DNA of 64,000 bases, from assembly GCF_006974145.1 (NCBI RefSeq), contig NZ_CP039456.1:1022001-1086000 (forward strand), given 5' to 3'. This document shows, in pieces, positions 43,408-51,001 of the stretch (positions are counted from its first letter, which is position 1; each line of letters starts with the position of its first letter). Made by a program: the position numbers and the translations under genes. The DNA is from Changchengzhania lutea. GTDB taxonomy: Bacteria; Bacteroidota; Bacteroidia; Flavobacteriales; Flavobacteriaceae. The notes under the pieces are model-generated. The model was not told the origin of the DNA. It worked only from the letters and a program-made list of their open reading frames with translations, and did no database searches.

Positions 43408-43920
43408 ATGATTGAAACAAAGAAATATTCTGAATTATCTGAACAAGTTAGAGATCAACTGAATTTATATATAGAAGGTGAATTTGGACAAATTCCAATT
43501 GTAAATGAAACGGAATGGGCGGTCCCAAATTGGACTGTAATATATTATGATACAACTCAAATAGCCACTTTCTATAATATTGTCGAAAGGGAAATTACCA
43601 TTGACGATAAAATATTTAGAGTTGGTGGAATAAATAACGTAATCACACCAAAAGAATTTCGTGGGATGGGTTACGCATCAAAAACTTTAAGGGAAACAGA
43701 AGATCTGATCTTTGAGGACTTGAATTGTGAAATGGGAGTTTTACTTTGCGCAGATGATTTGATTCCTTTCTATGAAAGATTAAATTGGTATAAAATAGAT
43801 TGTTCCGTTTATTTTGAACAGTCAAGCGGAAAAAAATTGTGGGGAGCAAATATTATGCTATTGACTAGGAATGAAAAAATAAGTCCTTATAAAATTGAAT
43901 TGAACGGTTTGCCCTGGTAA
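43408..43920 (+). CDS. GNAT-family N-acetyltransferase
   Basis: A 170-residue acetyltransferase-like protein. The acetyl-CoA motif A is NNVITPKEFRGMGYASKTLR (R/Q-x-x-G-x-G/A pattern in FRGMGYA) and motif B CADDLIPFYERLNWYK, which includes the FYERLNW turn typical of GNATs. The acceptor substrate cannot be predicted; antibiotics, polyamines or proteins are possible. It is a single-gene module followed by the short spacer E6. GNATs are among the commonest cargo of integron cassettes, which supports the cassette reading of this region. Confidence 0.85.
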   Translation: MIETKKYSELSEQVRDQLNLYIEGEFGQIPIVNETEWAVPNWTVIYYDTTQIATFYNIVEREITIDDKIFRVGGINNVITPKEFRGMGYASKTLRETEDLIFEDLNCEMGVLLCADDLIPFYERLNWYKIDCSVYFEQSSGKKLWGANIMLLTRNEKISPYKIELNGLPW

Positions 43921-43926
43921 AAAAAC

Positions 43927-43959
43927 GACACCACAATAACGGTAACCGTTGCACAACAC
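43927..43959 (+). repeat. Short palindromic spacer E6
   Basis: CACCACAATAACGGTAACCG followed by TTGCACAACAC contains the perfect palindrome AACGGTAACCGTT. It separates the GNAT and reductase genes and is nearly repeated at 39838. Confidence 0.5.
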
Positions 43960-43965
43960 TTAAAA

Positions 43966-44520
43966 ATGAAAACCGAAACATCAAAAGTGACAATACATAT
44001 GGTTTCCAGTCTTGATGGATTTATCGCCAAAAAGGACGGAACTGTATCGTGGATGCAATCGACCGACAACTACCAAAAAGGAATTACACTTACCGATGAA
44101 TATATTGCGGAATATCTAAAATCTATAGATTGCTATATAATGGGTTCAAAAACATATGAACGTGCTCTTGAACTTGGATGGCCATATGGCAATAAACCAG
44201 TTTTCGTTCTGACCCAAAACAAACTCAAAACCGATAAGGAAAATGTGCAATTCTCTTCGGGAGAACTTGAAAAGATTATAAATGAAAAATTGAAACCGAA
44301 TTACAAAAATATTTGGATGGTCGGAGGCTCAAAACTGACAAAGGAATTTATGCGATTGGGTTTGGCCGACAAAATTGTTCTGACCATTACACCAATAATT
44401 CTTGGAGACGGAATACTGTTTTTTGATTACATTGGTAAAGAATATTTATTGCATTTAGAAGATGTTATGGCATTTAAGGATGGAATGGTGGAATTATGCT
44501 ACGAAATTAGAAAGGAATAA
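43966..44520 (+). CDS. RibD C-terminal/dihydrofolate-reductase-like reductase
   Basis: A 184-residue NADPH-dependent reductase of the RibD_C/DHFR-like family. Recognisable parts are VSSLDGFIAKKDGTVSWM, the YIMGSKTYERAL helix, KPVFVLTQ and the nucleotide-binding turn IWMVGGSKLTKEFM, ending with LTITPIILGDG. Members reduce pteridines or flavin precursors; this subgroup is uncharacterised. It is a single-gene module between spacers E6 and E7. DHFR-like genes are a classical cassette cargo, although this is not the trimethoprim-resistance type. Confidence 0.88.
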   Translation: MKTETSKVTIHMVSSLDGFIAKKDGTVSWMQSTDNYQKGITLTDEYIAEYLKSIDCYIMGSKTYERALELGWPYGNKPVFVLTQNKLKTDKENVQFSSGELEKIINEKLKPNYKNIWMVGGSKLTKEFMRLGLADKIVLTITPIILGDGILFFDYIGKEYLLHLEDVMAFKDGMVELCYEIRKE

Positions 44521-44525
44521 AAAAA

Positions 44526-44661
44526 CGTGTGCAATACCGTATCCTAAAAAATTGTTATTTTTAGCTTAACCAATGTGAGTTGCTCGTTTGCAAGCTTCTA
44601 ATTTTCCTGCGGAAAATCCTCGCATACAAAACCGCACTATTATCATAAATGTTAACTGCAA
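44526..44661 (+). repeat. attC-like palindromic spacer E7
   Basis: It begins GTGTGCAATACCGTATCCTA and contains ATTTTCCTGCGGAAAATCCT then CGCATACAAAACCGC, matching E10 closely. The outer right arm is less well conserved than in E4 or E10. Confidence 0.55.
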
Positions 44662-44682
44662 CCGACTGCATACTTAAAAGAA

Positions 44683-44838
44683 ATGAAGAACATAAAAACA
44701 AAAAAAGTAACAATAAACGATATTGGTTATTTACAAAAAATAGTAAAATTAACTTTTTTTGAAACGTATTCTTTCGAAAACAGTAAAGAAAACATGAATG
44801 CTTATTTACACGCAACTTTCCATATAAACACGTTGTAA
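44683..44838 (+). pseudogene. GNAT acetyltransferase, N-terminal fragment
   Basis: A 51-codon frame with a typical GNAT start (VTINDIGYLQKIVKLTFFET, then NSKENMNAYL). After codon 43 it meets the left end of the duplicated segment (44812) and stops within the arm sequence. The acetyl-CoA-binding part is lost, so the gene was cut when the duplicate arrived. Confidence 0.8.
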
Positions 44839-44887
44839 CACATTCTGAGAGTCCTTGTGCGTTTAGAGTTTATATTAATAAAACTAT

Positions 44888-46084
44888 ATGAGACCCAAAA
44901 CTAAATATACTAAAAGCGGTGATTTTAATATTGCGTATCAAGTGGTAGGTCAAGGATCAATTGACATTTTATATATTCCTGGTTGGGTTTCAAACATTGA
45001 TATGATGTGGTCCGAACCAAGGCTTGCTACCTTTTTAACTAGGCTTTCCTTATTCTCTAGACTGATTATTTTCGATAAAAGAGGCACAGGACTTTCAGAT
45101 CGTTCAGATGAGTATTCCACTATGGATGAGCGAATGGACGATATCAATGCAGTATTGGATGCTACAAATTCAGAAAAAGCATTTTTATTTAGTCATTCAG
45201 AAGGAGGATCGGTTAGTCTTTTGTTTTCTTTAAAGTATCCTCAAATAACTTTAGGAGTAATTGGTTTCGGAATATTTGCAAAACGGAGGTATTCAAAAGA
45301 TTACCCTTGGGCTCCTAAAGTTGAAGAACGTGAAGTTTCTAATAAATTAATTGAAGACAATTGGGCACATGGAAATCTTGATGGGCTTAGGTCTTTAGTT
45401 CCATCATTAGCGCATGATAATGGATTTATGGATTGGTTGGCTAGTTATTTACGCTCTGGCGCAAGCCCTAAAGCTGCATTAATTTTACATAAGCAGTGTG
45501 CACAAATCGATATAACTGATATTTTGGGCTCAATCAAAGTTCCAACGCTTCTTCTGTTTAGAAAAGATGACATAGAAATTCTTGTTGAAGAAGGTAGATA
45601 TCTAGGAGAACGCATTCCTAATTCTAAACTTGTTGAATATCGCGGCAAAGATCATCTTTTCTGGACAGGTGACACTTATCCGATTTTAGCAGAAATAGAA
45701 GAATTTGTTACCGGAATTCGTCCAAACAAATCAGAATTTCAAAGTGCAAAGCAAAAAAGTAGCAAAACAGGAATAGATCTAGCAACTGTAATGTCTGAAA
45801 ATTTCTTATATAATTTGAAAGTTGAAGAATTCGCCAAATTATGTGGCCGAAGTTTATCCGCGTTTAAAAGAGATTTTAAAAACACATTTAATACGACACC
45901 ATCTAAATGGATAAAGTCTAAACGACTTGAGTATGCGAGAGCACTTCTTATAGAAAGTAATTTAAACATAAACCAAATCTGTTATGATTGCGGTTATATA
46001 AACGCATCACATTTTATAAAATCTTTTAAAGAAAAATATAACATTCCTCCTCAAAAATACAGATCTGATAACATTAGAACATAA
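44888..46084 (+). CDS. Alpha/beta-hydrolase domain fused to AraC-type DNA-binding domain, copy 2
   Basis: The protein is identical to that at 36242: hydrolase domain (residues 1-270, Ser104 in FSHSEGGS, His256) followed by an AraC-type DNA-binding domain. Here the two downstream genes are both intact, so this copy belongs to a complete operon. The lack of divergence in coding and non-coding DNA shows that the duplication is very recent or kept identical by gene conversion. Confidence 0.85.
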   Translation: MRPKTKYTKSGDFNIAYQVVGQGSIDILYIPGWVSNIDMMWSEPRLATFLTRLSLFSRLIIFDKRGTGLSDRSDEYSTMDERMDDINAVLDATNSEKAFLFSHSEGGSVSLLFSLKYPQITLGVIGFGIFAKRRYSKDYPWAPKVEEREVSNKLIEDNWAHGNLDGLRSLVPSLAHDNGFMDWLASYLRSGASPKAALILHKQCAQIDITDILGSIKVPTLLLFRKDDIEILVEEGRYLGERIPNSKLVEYRGKDHLFWTGDTYPILAEIEEFVTGIRPNKSEFQSAKQKSSKTGIDLATVMSENFLYNLKVEEFAKLCGRSLSAFKRDFKNTFNTTPSKWIKSKRLEYARALLIESNLNINQICYDCGYINASHFIKSFKEKYNIPPQKYRSDNIRT

Positions 46085-46187
46085 TTTGTTGTTTGGACGT
46101 TTTAGAATGTTTTTTGAACTTTTTTGAAAGCTCTATGTACTTGTTTTTAGTGAACTTTACAGTATTCATTTAAACAAATACTACATT

Positions 46188-46667
46188 ATGAAAACTAGAT
46201 TAGCACTTATATTAATTTTGATTTTAGGATTAGCACTTACTAGCTGTAAAGCACAAGTTGACCTAATCAATGACGAATTTCCTGAAGCGAAGCAAGAAGT
46301 TATGGAAACTTTTGGAGCAATTGCACAAAGCATTAAAGATGGCGATTTAGATAAACTAATTTCATTTCATGCCTACAGTCCAAAGTTTACAGAATTTAAA
46401 AACGGAGCACCACGAAATGGTGGTGAAGCTAACGAAGTTCACGAACGCAATGTTTTTGGTTCGGTAACCGAAGTTGTGAAATTTGATGCTAAAGATTTAC
46501 AAATAGCTGTATATGGTGATGTTGCCAACCTAACTTTTCACTCAGATTTTCATTTAAAATTTGGTGAAGATTTAATAATCGTAAATGATCAAATTACTTT
46601 ATTGTTTGTAAAAACTAAAGATGGTTGGAAAATGGTACATGAACACCATTCGCCTCTTCAGAAATAA
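46188..46667 (+). CDS. SnoaL/NTF2-like lipoprotein, copy 2
   Basis: Identical to the 159-residue protein at 37542: lipobox LALTSC, NTF2-like core and C-terminal WKMVHEHHSPLQK. It lies between the regulator fusion and the hydrolase gene. A hairpin follows the stop (CTAGAGTT...GACTCTAG, near 46708-46734) and may attenuate read-through into the hydrolase gene. Confidence 0.8.
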   Translation: MKTRLALILILILGLALTSCKAQVDLINDEFPEAKQEVMETFGAIAQSIKDGDLDKLISFHAYSPKFTEFKNGAPRNGGEANEVHERNVFGSVTEVVKFDAKDLQIAVYGDVANLTFHSDFHLKFGEDLIIVNDQITLLFVKTKDGWKMVHEHHSPLQK

Positions 46668-46782
46668 AAAAACAAGTATTCAATTTTTTTAGACCTCCAT
46701 ATAAAAGCTAGAGTTGCTTTAAGTAGACTCTAGCATTTATAGCATAAGTTTAAAAATTTACAAAATATAAATATTGAAAGTA

Positions 46783-47802
46783 ATGGGCGAAATAATTAAA
46801 ACTCTAGCAGTCGTTTTTTTAGCAAACTTAATGGCTTGTAACAATAACCAAAATCCCAAGCTAAATCCTGAGTCTAATTCAACTGGAATTATTTCGTTTA
46901 AAAATATTGAGTTTAAATCTCAAGGAGCAATGCTTAGAGGAAGGCTATATTTACCTGAAAACAATTTGAAAAAAAATCCTGTTGTTATAATGGCACACGG
47001 ATTTACAACTACCATCAACGGGATGACAGCCGATAAATATGCTGAGAAATTTAGTGAAGCAGGATTTGCTGCACTGTTATATGATCACCAAAATTTTGGC
47101 ATTAGTGATGGTGAACCGCGCCAAGAAATTAATTTTTGGGTTCAATCCAGAGGTTATATTGATGGTATCGATTTTGTAATTACTCAACCGGAAATTGATA
47201 CAACAAAAATAGCTGTTTGGGGAGCTAGTTTAAGTGCACGAGAAGCATTTCTTGTTGGTTCGGTAGATAAAAGAGTAAAAGCAATAATAAATCAGATTCC
47301 AGCTTATGGAAGTAATTTTCCTATAGAAGACAAGGACGGTCAGTTATATTCGTTTGCTAAAGAAACAATTCTAACTGAGAGAATAAAGGATTTGCCTCAT
47401 ACAGTAACTGTACAAATGCCAATCGTTTCATCAGACCAATTAGGCACACCTTCTGCTCTTTCAAAAATAACTGCGTATCGTTGGTTTATTGAATATGGTG
47501 GGCGTTATGGTACAAATTGGAAGAATATAGTTTCATTTTCCAATATAGAAATTCCAGACCTATTTCACATTGGTCAATGTGCACAATATTTAAAAGGCCC
47601 GATTCTTATGGTTGTAGCCACTAACGATGAAATGGAAGGTGCTAGCAATGAAGTTACAAACGAAGTATTTAAAATGATTGAAAAGCCAAAAGAATTATTT
47701 GAAATTGATGGTGGACATTTTGGATTATTGCATTACCCAAGTTCAATATTTGATAAATCGAGTCAAGCACAAATCGATTTTCTAAACAAATATTTTAATT
47801 AA
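46783..47802 (+). CDS. Alpha/beta hydrolase lipoprotein
   Basis: About 339 residues from MGEIIKTLAV; a TTG three codons earlier is less likely. The signal ends in LMAC (lipoprotein). The hydrolase fold is clear: VVIMAHGFTTTINGM (oxyanion HG), LLYDHQNFGISDG, nucleophile Ser in WGASLSAREA, Asp in VVATNDEMEG and His in IDGGHFGLLHY. It resembles YcjY or S15-like serine hydrolases that act on small esters. Its regulator fusion and SnoaL partner suggest a response to an aromatic or terpenoid-like compound. A truncated copy lies at 38137. Confidence 0.85.
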   Translation: MGEIIKTLAVVFLANLMACNNNQNPKLNPESNSTGIISFKNIEFKSQGAMLRGRLYLPENNLKKNPVVIMAHGFTTTINGMTADKYAEKFSEAGFAALLYDHQNFGISDGEPRQEINFWVQSRGYIDGIDFVITQPEIDTTKIAVWGASLSAREAFLVGSVDKRVKAIINQIPAYGSNFPIEDKDGQLYSFAKETILTERIKDLPHTVTVQMPIVSSDQLGTPSALSKITAYRWFIEYGGRYGTNWKNIVSFSNIEIPDLFHIGQCAQYLKGPILMVVATNDEMEGASNEVTNEVFKMIEKPKELFEIDGGHFGLLHYPSSIFDKSSQAQIDFLNKYFN

Positions 47803-47806
47803 GAAT

Positions 47807-48085
47807 AACGTGTCACAGTCGAGTAGGTAAAGGGGGATTTCATCCCTAAACCTCTCACAGAACCGTACGTGAACCTCTCGATTCATACGGCTCTTGTTAT
47901 ACAGTCGATAAAACCTAAATTGTATTTAAACCAGTTTGTATCCCGGCCCCCAATGATTGAACAGATTTGGATATAGTTTATGGCGGTTGAAGTGCTAAAT
48001 ATGAGTATTTTAGCATTAAATAAACATCGGTGTAAGTTGAAACTTTTGTGTTTCAAAACCGCCACAAAACCATATACTCAACGTT
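47807..48085 (+). repeat. Palindromic spacer E9, interrupted by a group II intron tail
   Basis: The left end AATAACGTGTCACA follows the hydrolase stop. The rest (47966-48085) has GATATAGTTTATGGCGGTTG pairing with CAAAACCGCCACAAAACCAT then ATACTCAACGTTG. Between them sits intron sequence. The E9 arms differ in sequence from E4 and E10 but keep the size and the ACGTTG end. Confidence 0.5.
47818..47893 (-). ncRNA. Group II intron 3' fragment (domains V and VI)
   Basis: On the minus strand, 47893-47860 is a 34-nt domain V: GAGCCGTA pairs with TACGGTTC, TGAATC with GGTTCA, a GAGA tetraloop caps it, and a two-base CG bulge is in the right place. A short stem (about 47830-47850, GGGAT/ATCCC) and the 3' end CTACTCGAC (47826-47818) follow as domain VI. 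No reverse-transcriptase gene or upstream domains are recognisable, so only the tail remains and it cannot move on its own. Confidence 0.8.
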
Positions 48086-48125
48086 GCCTACAATTTCCTG
48101 TCGAACCTGCATAAAATCAAAAAAA

Positions 48126-48848
48126 ATGAGTTTAAAAAAAGTAGTTATTTTAATTTTGTTCTCAAATGTGATAAATACCTATTCACAGAACTGGCATTTT
48201 AAATCAGGAAAAGATGCTTTTGACGGAAATTATAGAACTTCTTACGTAATCGGAAAAGGTGAATTTCCTTATAATACACCTGAATTATACATAAACGTGT
48301 TTAATGAAAACGATTTGAATTTTTATATTTCGTCATCTGGTTATTACCCAACAGAGAGTGATATAAAAGTAATGTTAAAATTCAATAATGATCCAAACAT
48401 TATATACACTTCAAATTTTGTAAGTTTATCAAAAGACAAGGAAACCATTTTCCTTTTCTCTTTTAAAAATAAATTAGATTCTACATTCAATAAGCACGAA
48501 ATCATTAAAAAACTAAAAAAAGGAAGTTCTTTAAATGTGAGAATTGCAACTGATTTTGGAGATAAAAACCTTTATTTCAGTTTAACAAACAGTTCTAAAT
48601 CAATAGATTTCATTTACTCTGACAAATATTTAAACTACTTGAAACAACAAGAAAATGAACAAATGCTAATAGCCAAAGACAGAAAAAAAATTTCAGATTC
48701 GATTAATAATATATTTGAGCAAAGAAAAATTGAAAATCAAAATAGAGAAAATTTACTCTTGGAAATATTGACTAAAGCTGGTATTGTAAAATTAGAAATA
48801 AACAAGGCGATGGATATTTTAAAATATCATTTATTAATAAGAGCATAA
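48126..48848 (+). CDS. Unknown exported protein with coiled-coil tail
   Basis: About 240 residues from MSLKKVVILILFSN, a signal peptide with cleavage near TYSQN. The middle is strand-rich (IYTSNFVSLSKDKETIFLF). From about residue 175 a long charged helix follows (LKQQENEQMLIAKDRKKISD). I do not recognise a family. The stop is five bases before an IS630-type insertion, so the C-terminus is close to its natural end or has been slightly altered. It is a single-gene module after spacer E9. Confidence 0.6.
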   Translation: MSLKKVVILILFSNVINTYSQNWHFKSGKDAFDGNYRTSYVIGKGEFPYNTPELYINVFNENDLNFYISSSGYYPTESDIKVMLKFNNDPNIIYTSNFVSLSKDKETIFLFSFKNKLDSTFNKHEIIKKLKKGSSLNVRIATDFGDKNLYFSLTNSSKSIDFIYSDKYLNYLKQQENEQMLIAKDRKKISDSINNIFEQRKIENQNRENLLLEILTKAGIVKLEINKAMDILKYHLLIRA

Positions 48849-48852
48849 ATTA

Positions 48853-49934
48853 GTTCTTATTCTGAAAATTTTACGTATCTTTATTGTATGAAAACAAAGG
48901 TGAAGAAGCGTAAGAACCAAGATGCCCAAGAGGAAACACGGTTGCGTGTGGCCGATTATCTCCGCAAGAAATTGGGCACCCAGAGACAGGCCGCCGAGAT
49001 TTTCGGTATCACCGAGCGTTCGGTAAACAAGATATGGGCGCGGTACAGGGCCGGCGGCAAGCGCGCGCTGTGCAGCAGGAAACGTGGTGTGCAGGGCGGC
49101 ATGAAACTCAAGAAGGACCAGGCCCATAAGGTGCGGGAACTTATCAGGGAAAAACTTCCCGAGCAGTTGAAGCTCCCCTTCGGACTTTGGACAAGGGAAG
49201 CCGTACAGCAGCTGATATCGCAGAAGTTCGGCGTCGAGCTGTCGCGCTGGCAGGTAGGGCGCTACCTGAAAAAATGGGGGTACACTCCCCAAAAGCCCAT
49301 AAGAAAGGCGTTCGAGCAAAAGCCGGAAAACGTACGGAAATGGCTGGAGGAAGAATATCCGGCGATAGAAAAAAGGGCAAAGGCAGAAAGAGCGATAATA
49401 TACTTTGGGGACGAGACGGGCTGCAGGAGCGACCACCAGGCAGGCAAGAGCTATGCCCCTAAAGGAAAAACGCCTATAATAAAGGCAACGGGGAAAAGAT
49501 ACACGGTCAATATGATCTCCGCAATAAGCAACAGGGGGCATCTGCAGTTCATGTTGATGGAGAAGGGCTTCAACAGCGAGGTCTTTAAGATGTTCTTGCT
49601 ACTGATGATAAAGTATAGCAATAAAAAGATATTTTTCATTACCGATAACCATCCCGCCCACAAGACCATCAAACTTGACCAATGGCTAGAGGAGAACAAT
49701 GATAAGATCGAAGTATTGTTCATCCCGCCCTATTCCCCGGAACTGAATCCCCAGGAATACGTCAACCAAGATCTGAAGACCAATATTATCGGCAAGAAAA
49801 GGGCGATCAACAAGGAACAGCTAAAGGAAAATATCAATGATTTTATGAACAAAAGAAAAAAGGACAAACCACAAGTGAAAAAATATTTTCATCACAGACA
49901 CGCCAGATATGCTGCCTGACAATCTTATAAGAAC
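48853..49934 (+). mobile_element. IS630-family insertion sequence
   Basis: The ends are GTTCTTAT at 48853 and ATAAGAAC at 49927-49934, flanked on both sides by TA, the target duplicated by the IS630/Tc1 group. One intact transposase fills it. G+C is much higher than in the surroundings, so the element is a recent arrival. Confidence 0.8.
48888..49919 (+). CDS. IS630-family DDE transposase
   Basis: A 343-residue transposase. The N-terminal helix-turn-helix (RQAAEIFGITERSVNKIWAR) and winged domain bind the ends. The catalytic triad is Asp in IIYFGDETGC, Asp in FFITDNHPAHK and Glu in YSPELNPQEYVNQDLK. The frame is intact, so the element may be active. Codons are G/C-ending far more often than in the host genes. 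Confidence 0.93.
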   Translation: MKTKVKKRKNQDAQEETRLRVADYLRKKLGTQRQAAEIFGITERSVNKIWARYRAGGKRALCSRKRGVQGGMKLKKDQAHKVRELIREKLPEQLKLPFGLWTREAVQQLISQKFGVELSRWQVGRYLKKWGYTPQKPIRKAFEQKPENVRKWLEEEYPAIEKRAKAERAIIYFGDETGCRSDHQAGKSYAPKGKTPIIKATGKRYTVNMISAISNRGHLQFMLMEKGFNSEVFKMFLLLMIKYSNKKIFFITDNHPAHKTIKLDQWLEENNDKIEVLFIPPYSPELNPQEYVNQDLKTNIIGKKRAINKEQLKENINDFMNKRKKDKPQVKKYFHHRHARYAA

Positions 49935-49951
49935 TAAATAACCTAACGATT

Positions 49952-50114
49952 AATAAACTACAATCATCTCTATATTTATGAAATAAGACAAATAAATCTC
50001 TACATCAATACCTTTGGTGTTTTAGCTTTTAAAATGTACAACTCAGAGAAAAAATTAATAGACTCAATTTCTGTGCAATTACCAGAAACATACAGAAAAG
50101 TAAGGGATAAATAA
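49952..50114 (+). pseudogene. C-terminal remnant of an unknown gene
   Basis: A frame of about 54 codons without a start codon ends in LIDSISVQLPETYRKVRDK and a stop, immediately before spacer E10. Its position right of the IS630-type element suggests the 3' end of a module gene whose 5' part was lost or displaced. Confidence 0.35.
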
Positions 50115-50118
50115 AAAC

Positions 50119-50250
50119 TGTAGGCAATACCATATCAAAAATTGCTGGTGTTGGGCTAAAACAAAGGTCGTTGCACGTTTGCTACATCTGATTTTCCTTC
50201 GGAAAATCCTCGCACGCAAACACGCAACTTTCCATATACAAACACGCTGT
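50119..50250 (+). repeat. attC-like palindromic spacer E10
   Basis: The left arm TGTAGGCAATACCATATC plus AAAAATTGC pairs with the right arm GCAACTTTCCATATACAAAC then ACGCTGT. Inside are GTTGCACGTTTGC, the hairpin ATTTTCCTTCGGAAAAT and CGCACGCAAACACGC. It is the longest and clearest member and shares its centre with E4 and E7. Confidence 0.65.
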
Positions 50251-50299
50251 AAAGACAAAAAGGATATTTTTCGTAAATTTGCTTATTAAAGATTTTAAA

Positions 50300-50518
50300 A
50301 TGGACATTCAAACTACAAAACTGGAATTACTTAAAATTATTTTGGAAAATGAAAATTCTGAATTTATCCAACGTGTCTCTGATTTTGTAAAAAAAGAAAA
50401 AACTGACTTTTGGAATGAATTAAATTTGTCTGAACAGAAAGAAATAAAAAAAGGAATTGAGGATTTAGATAACGGAAAAAGAGTTTCTTATGAATCTTTT
50501 TTAAAGAAAATTTCATAG
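50300..50518 (+). CDS. Antitoxin of a ParE/RelE-type toxin-antitoxin pair
   Basis: About 72 residues from MDIQTTKLELLKIILENEN; seven codons of open frame upstream are unlikely to be used. The C-terminal half (EQKEIKKGIEDLDNGKRVSY) carries the toxin-binding motif typical of small Bacteroidota antitoxins paired with RelE/ParE toxins. The toxin gene follows after three bases but is broken, so this is an orphan antitoxin. It is a two-gene module directly after spacer E10. Confidence 0.75.
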   Translation: MDIQTTKLELLKIILENENSEFIQRVSDFVKKEKTDFWNELNLSEQKEIKKGIEDLDNGKRVSYESFLKKIS

Positions 50519-50521
50519 GAA

Positions 50522-50641
50522 ATGAAAGTGTTCTTATCTGAACTTGCCGAATCAAAACTTTTAAAACTGTCGGAATACTTATTAGAAAATTGGAATTTAA
50601 AAATCTTTATAAATGTGTCGTAACTAAACAAACGACATTTG
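50522..50641 (+). pseudogene. RelE/ParE-type toxin, deleted and truncated
   Basis: The start MKVFLSELAESKLLKLSEYL and LENWNL is typical of RelE/ParE toxins. An internal deletion of about 30 codons with a frameshift follows. Then LYKCVVTKQTTF, the conserved late strand, appears in another frame and is cut at once by a group II intron-like tail (50641). The toxin cannot be made. Confidence 0.75.
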
Positions 50642-50676
50642 AGTGTGCCTCTCACACCACCGTACATACGGATGGT
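50641..50676 (-). ncRNA. Possible second group II intron tail
   Basis: Minus-strand CCGTATGTACGGTGGTGTGA followed by GAGGC resembles the 3' half of a group II intron domain V and the joining strand, with the middle of domain V missing. It abuts the broken toxin gene. Confidence 0.4.
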
Positions 50677-50764
50677 ATTATTCGAGATATGGAAAGGTTG
50701 TAATTCTTATTGTTGTTATTAGTATTACTATATTAATAATCTTAGAAAAATTAGGTATTCAATT

Positions 50765-51001
50765 ATGACATTGTATGAGTTTAATGGACTTCTTAAGCAT
50801 GATAAACATAATCATGTTTTTACTAAAGGAGACTTTATTGATTTCAGATTTGAAAATGAAAAGCGATTTGCTCTTTATGCAATAAATATGTTTTTTGTTG
50901 AGATTGAATATAATAATTTAGAAAATAAACTTCAAATCATTAGAAGTTTTAAATGTGGTGAAATGTTGAGTAAATATTCTTTTATTCGTAAAGATGATTA
51001 A
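50765..51001 (+). CDS. Small unknown protein
   Basis: A 78-residue protein rich in Phe, Tyr and Asn (FNGLLKHDKHNHVFTKGDFI, then FRFENEKRFALYAINMFF). No signal or known motif. It converges with and overlaps by four bases the helix-turn-helix gene on the other strand, so the two may form an antagonistic or counter-regulated pair. The function is unknown. Confidence 0.5.
   Translation: MTLYEFNGLLKHDKHNHVFTKGDFIDFRFENEKRFALYAINMFFVEIEYNNLENKLQIIRSFKCGEMLSKYSFIRKDD

Larger units (their letters stand above)
44812..46976 (+). repeat. 2,165-bp direct duplication, copy 2 (complete gene set)
   Basis: Identical as far as I can read to 36166-38330. The left end begins with the spacer right arm GCAACTTTCCATATAAACAC. 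On the right the shared sequence ends at an A run, after which the third gene continues intact. This copy is probably the source or the better-preserved one. Confidence 0.95.

Noticed and set aside
44561-44815. An 84-codon minus-strand frame
   Set aside because: It covers spacer E7 and the GNAT fragment in antisense; composition and lack of motif indicate a shadow.
47883-48065. A 60-codon minus-strand frame
   Set aside because: It lies across the intron remnant and spacer E9 and resembles no protein; structure there is better explained as RNA and palindromes.
49144-49723. Several overlapping frames in the IS630-type element
   Set aside because: They are alternate-frame readings caused by the high G+C of the transposase gene.
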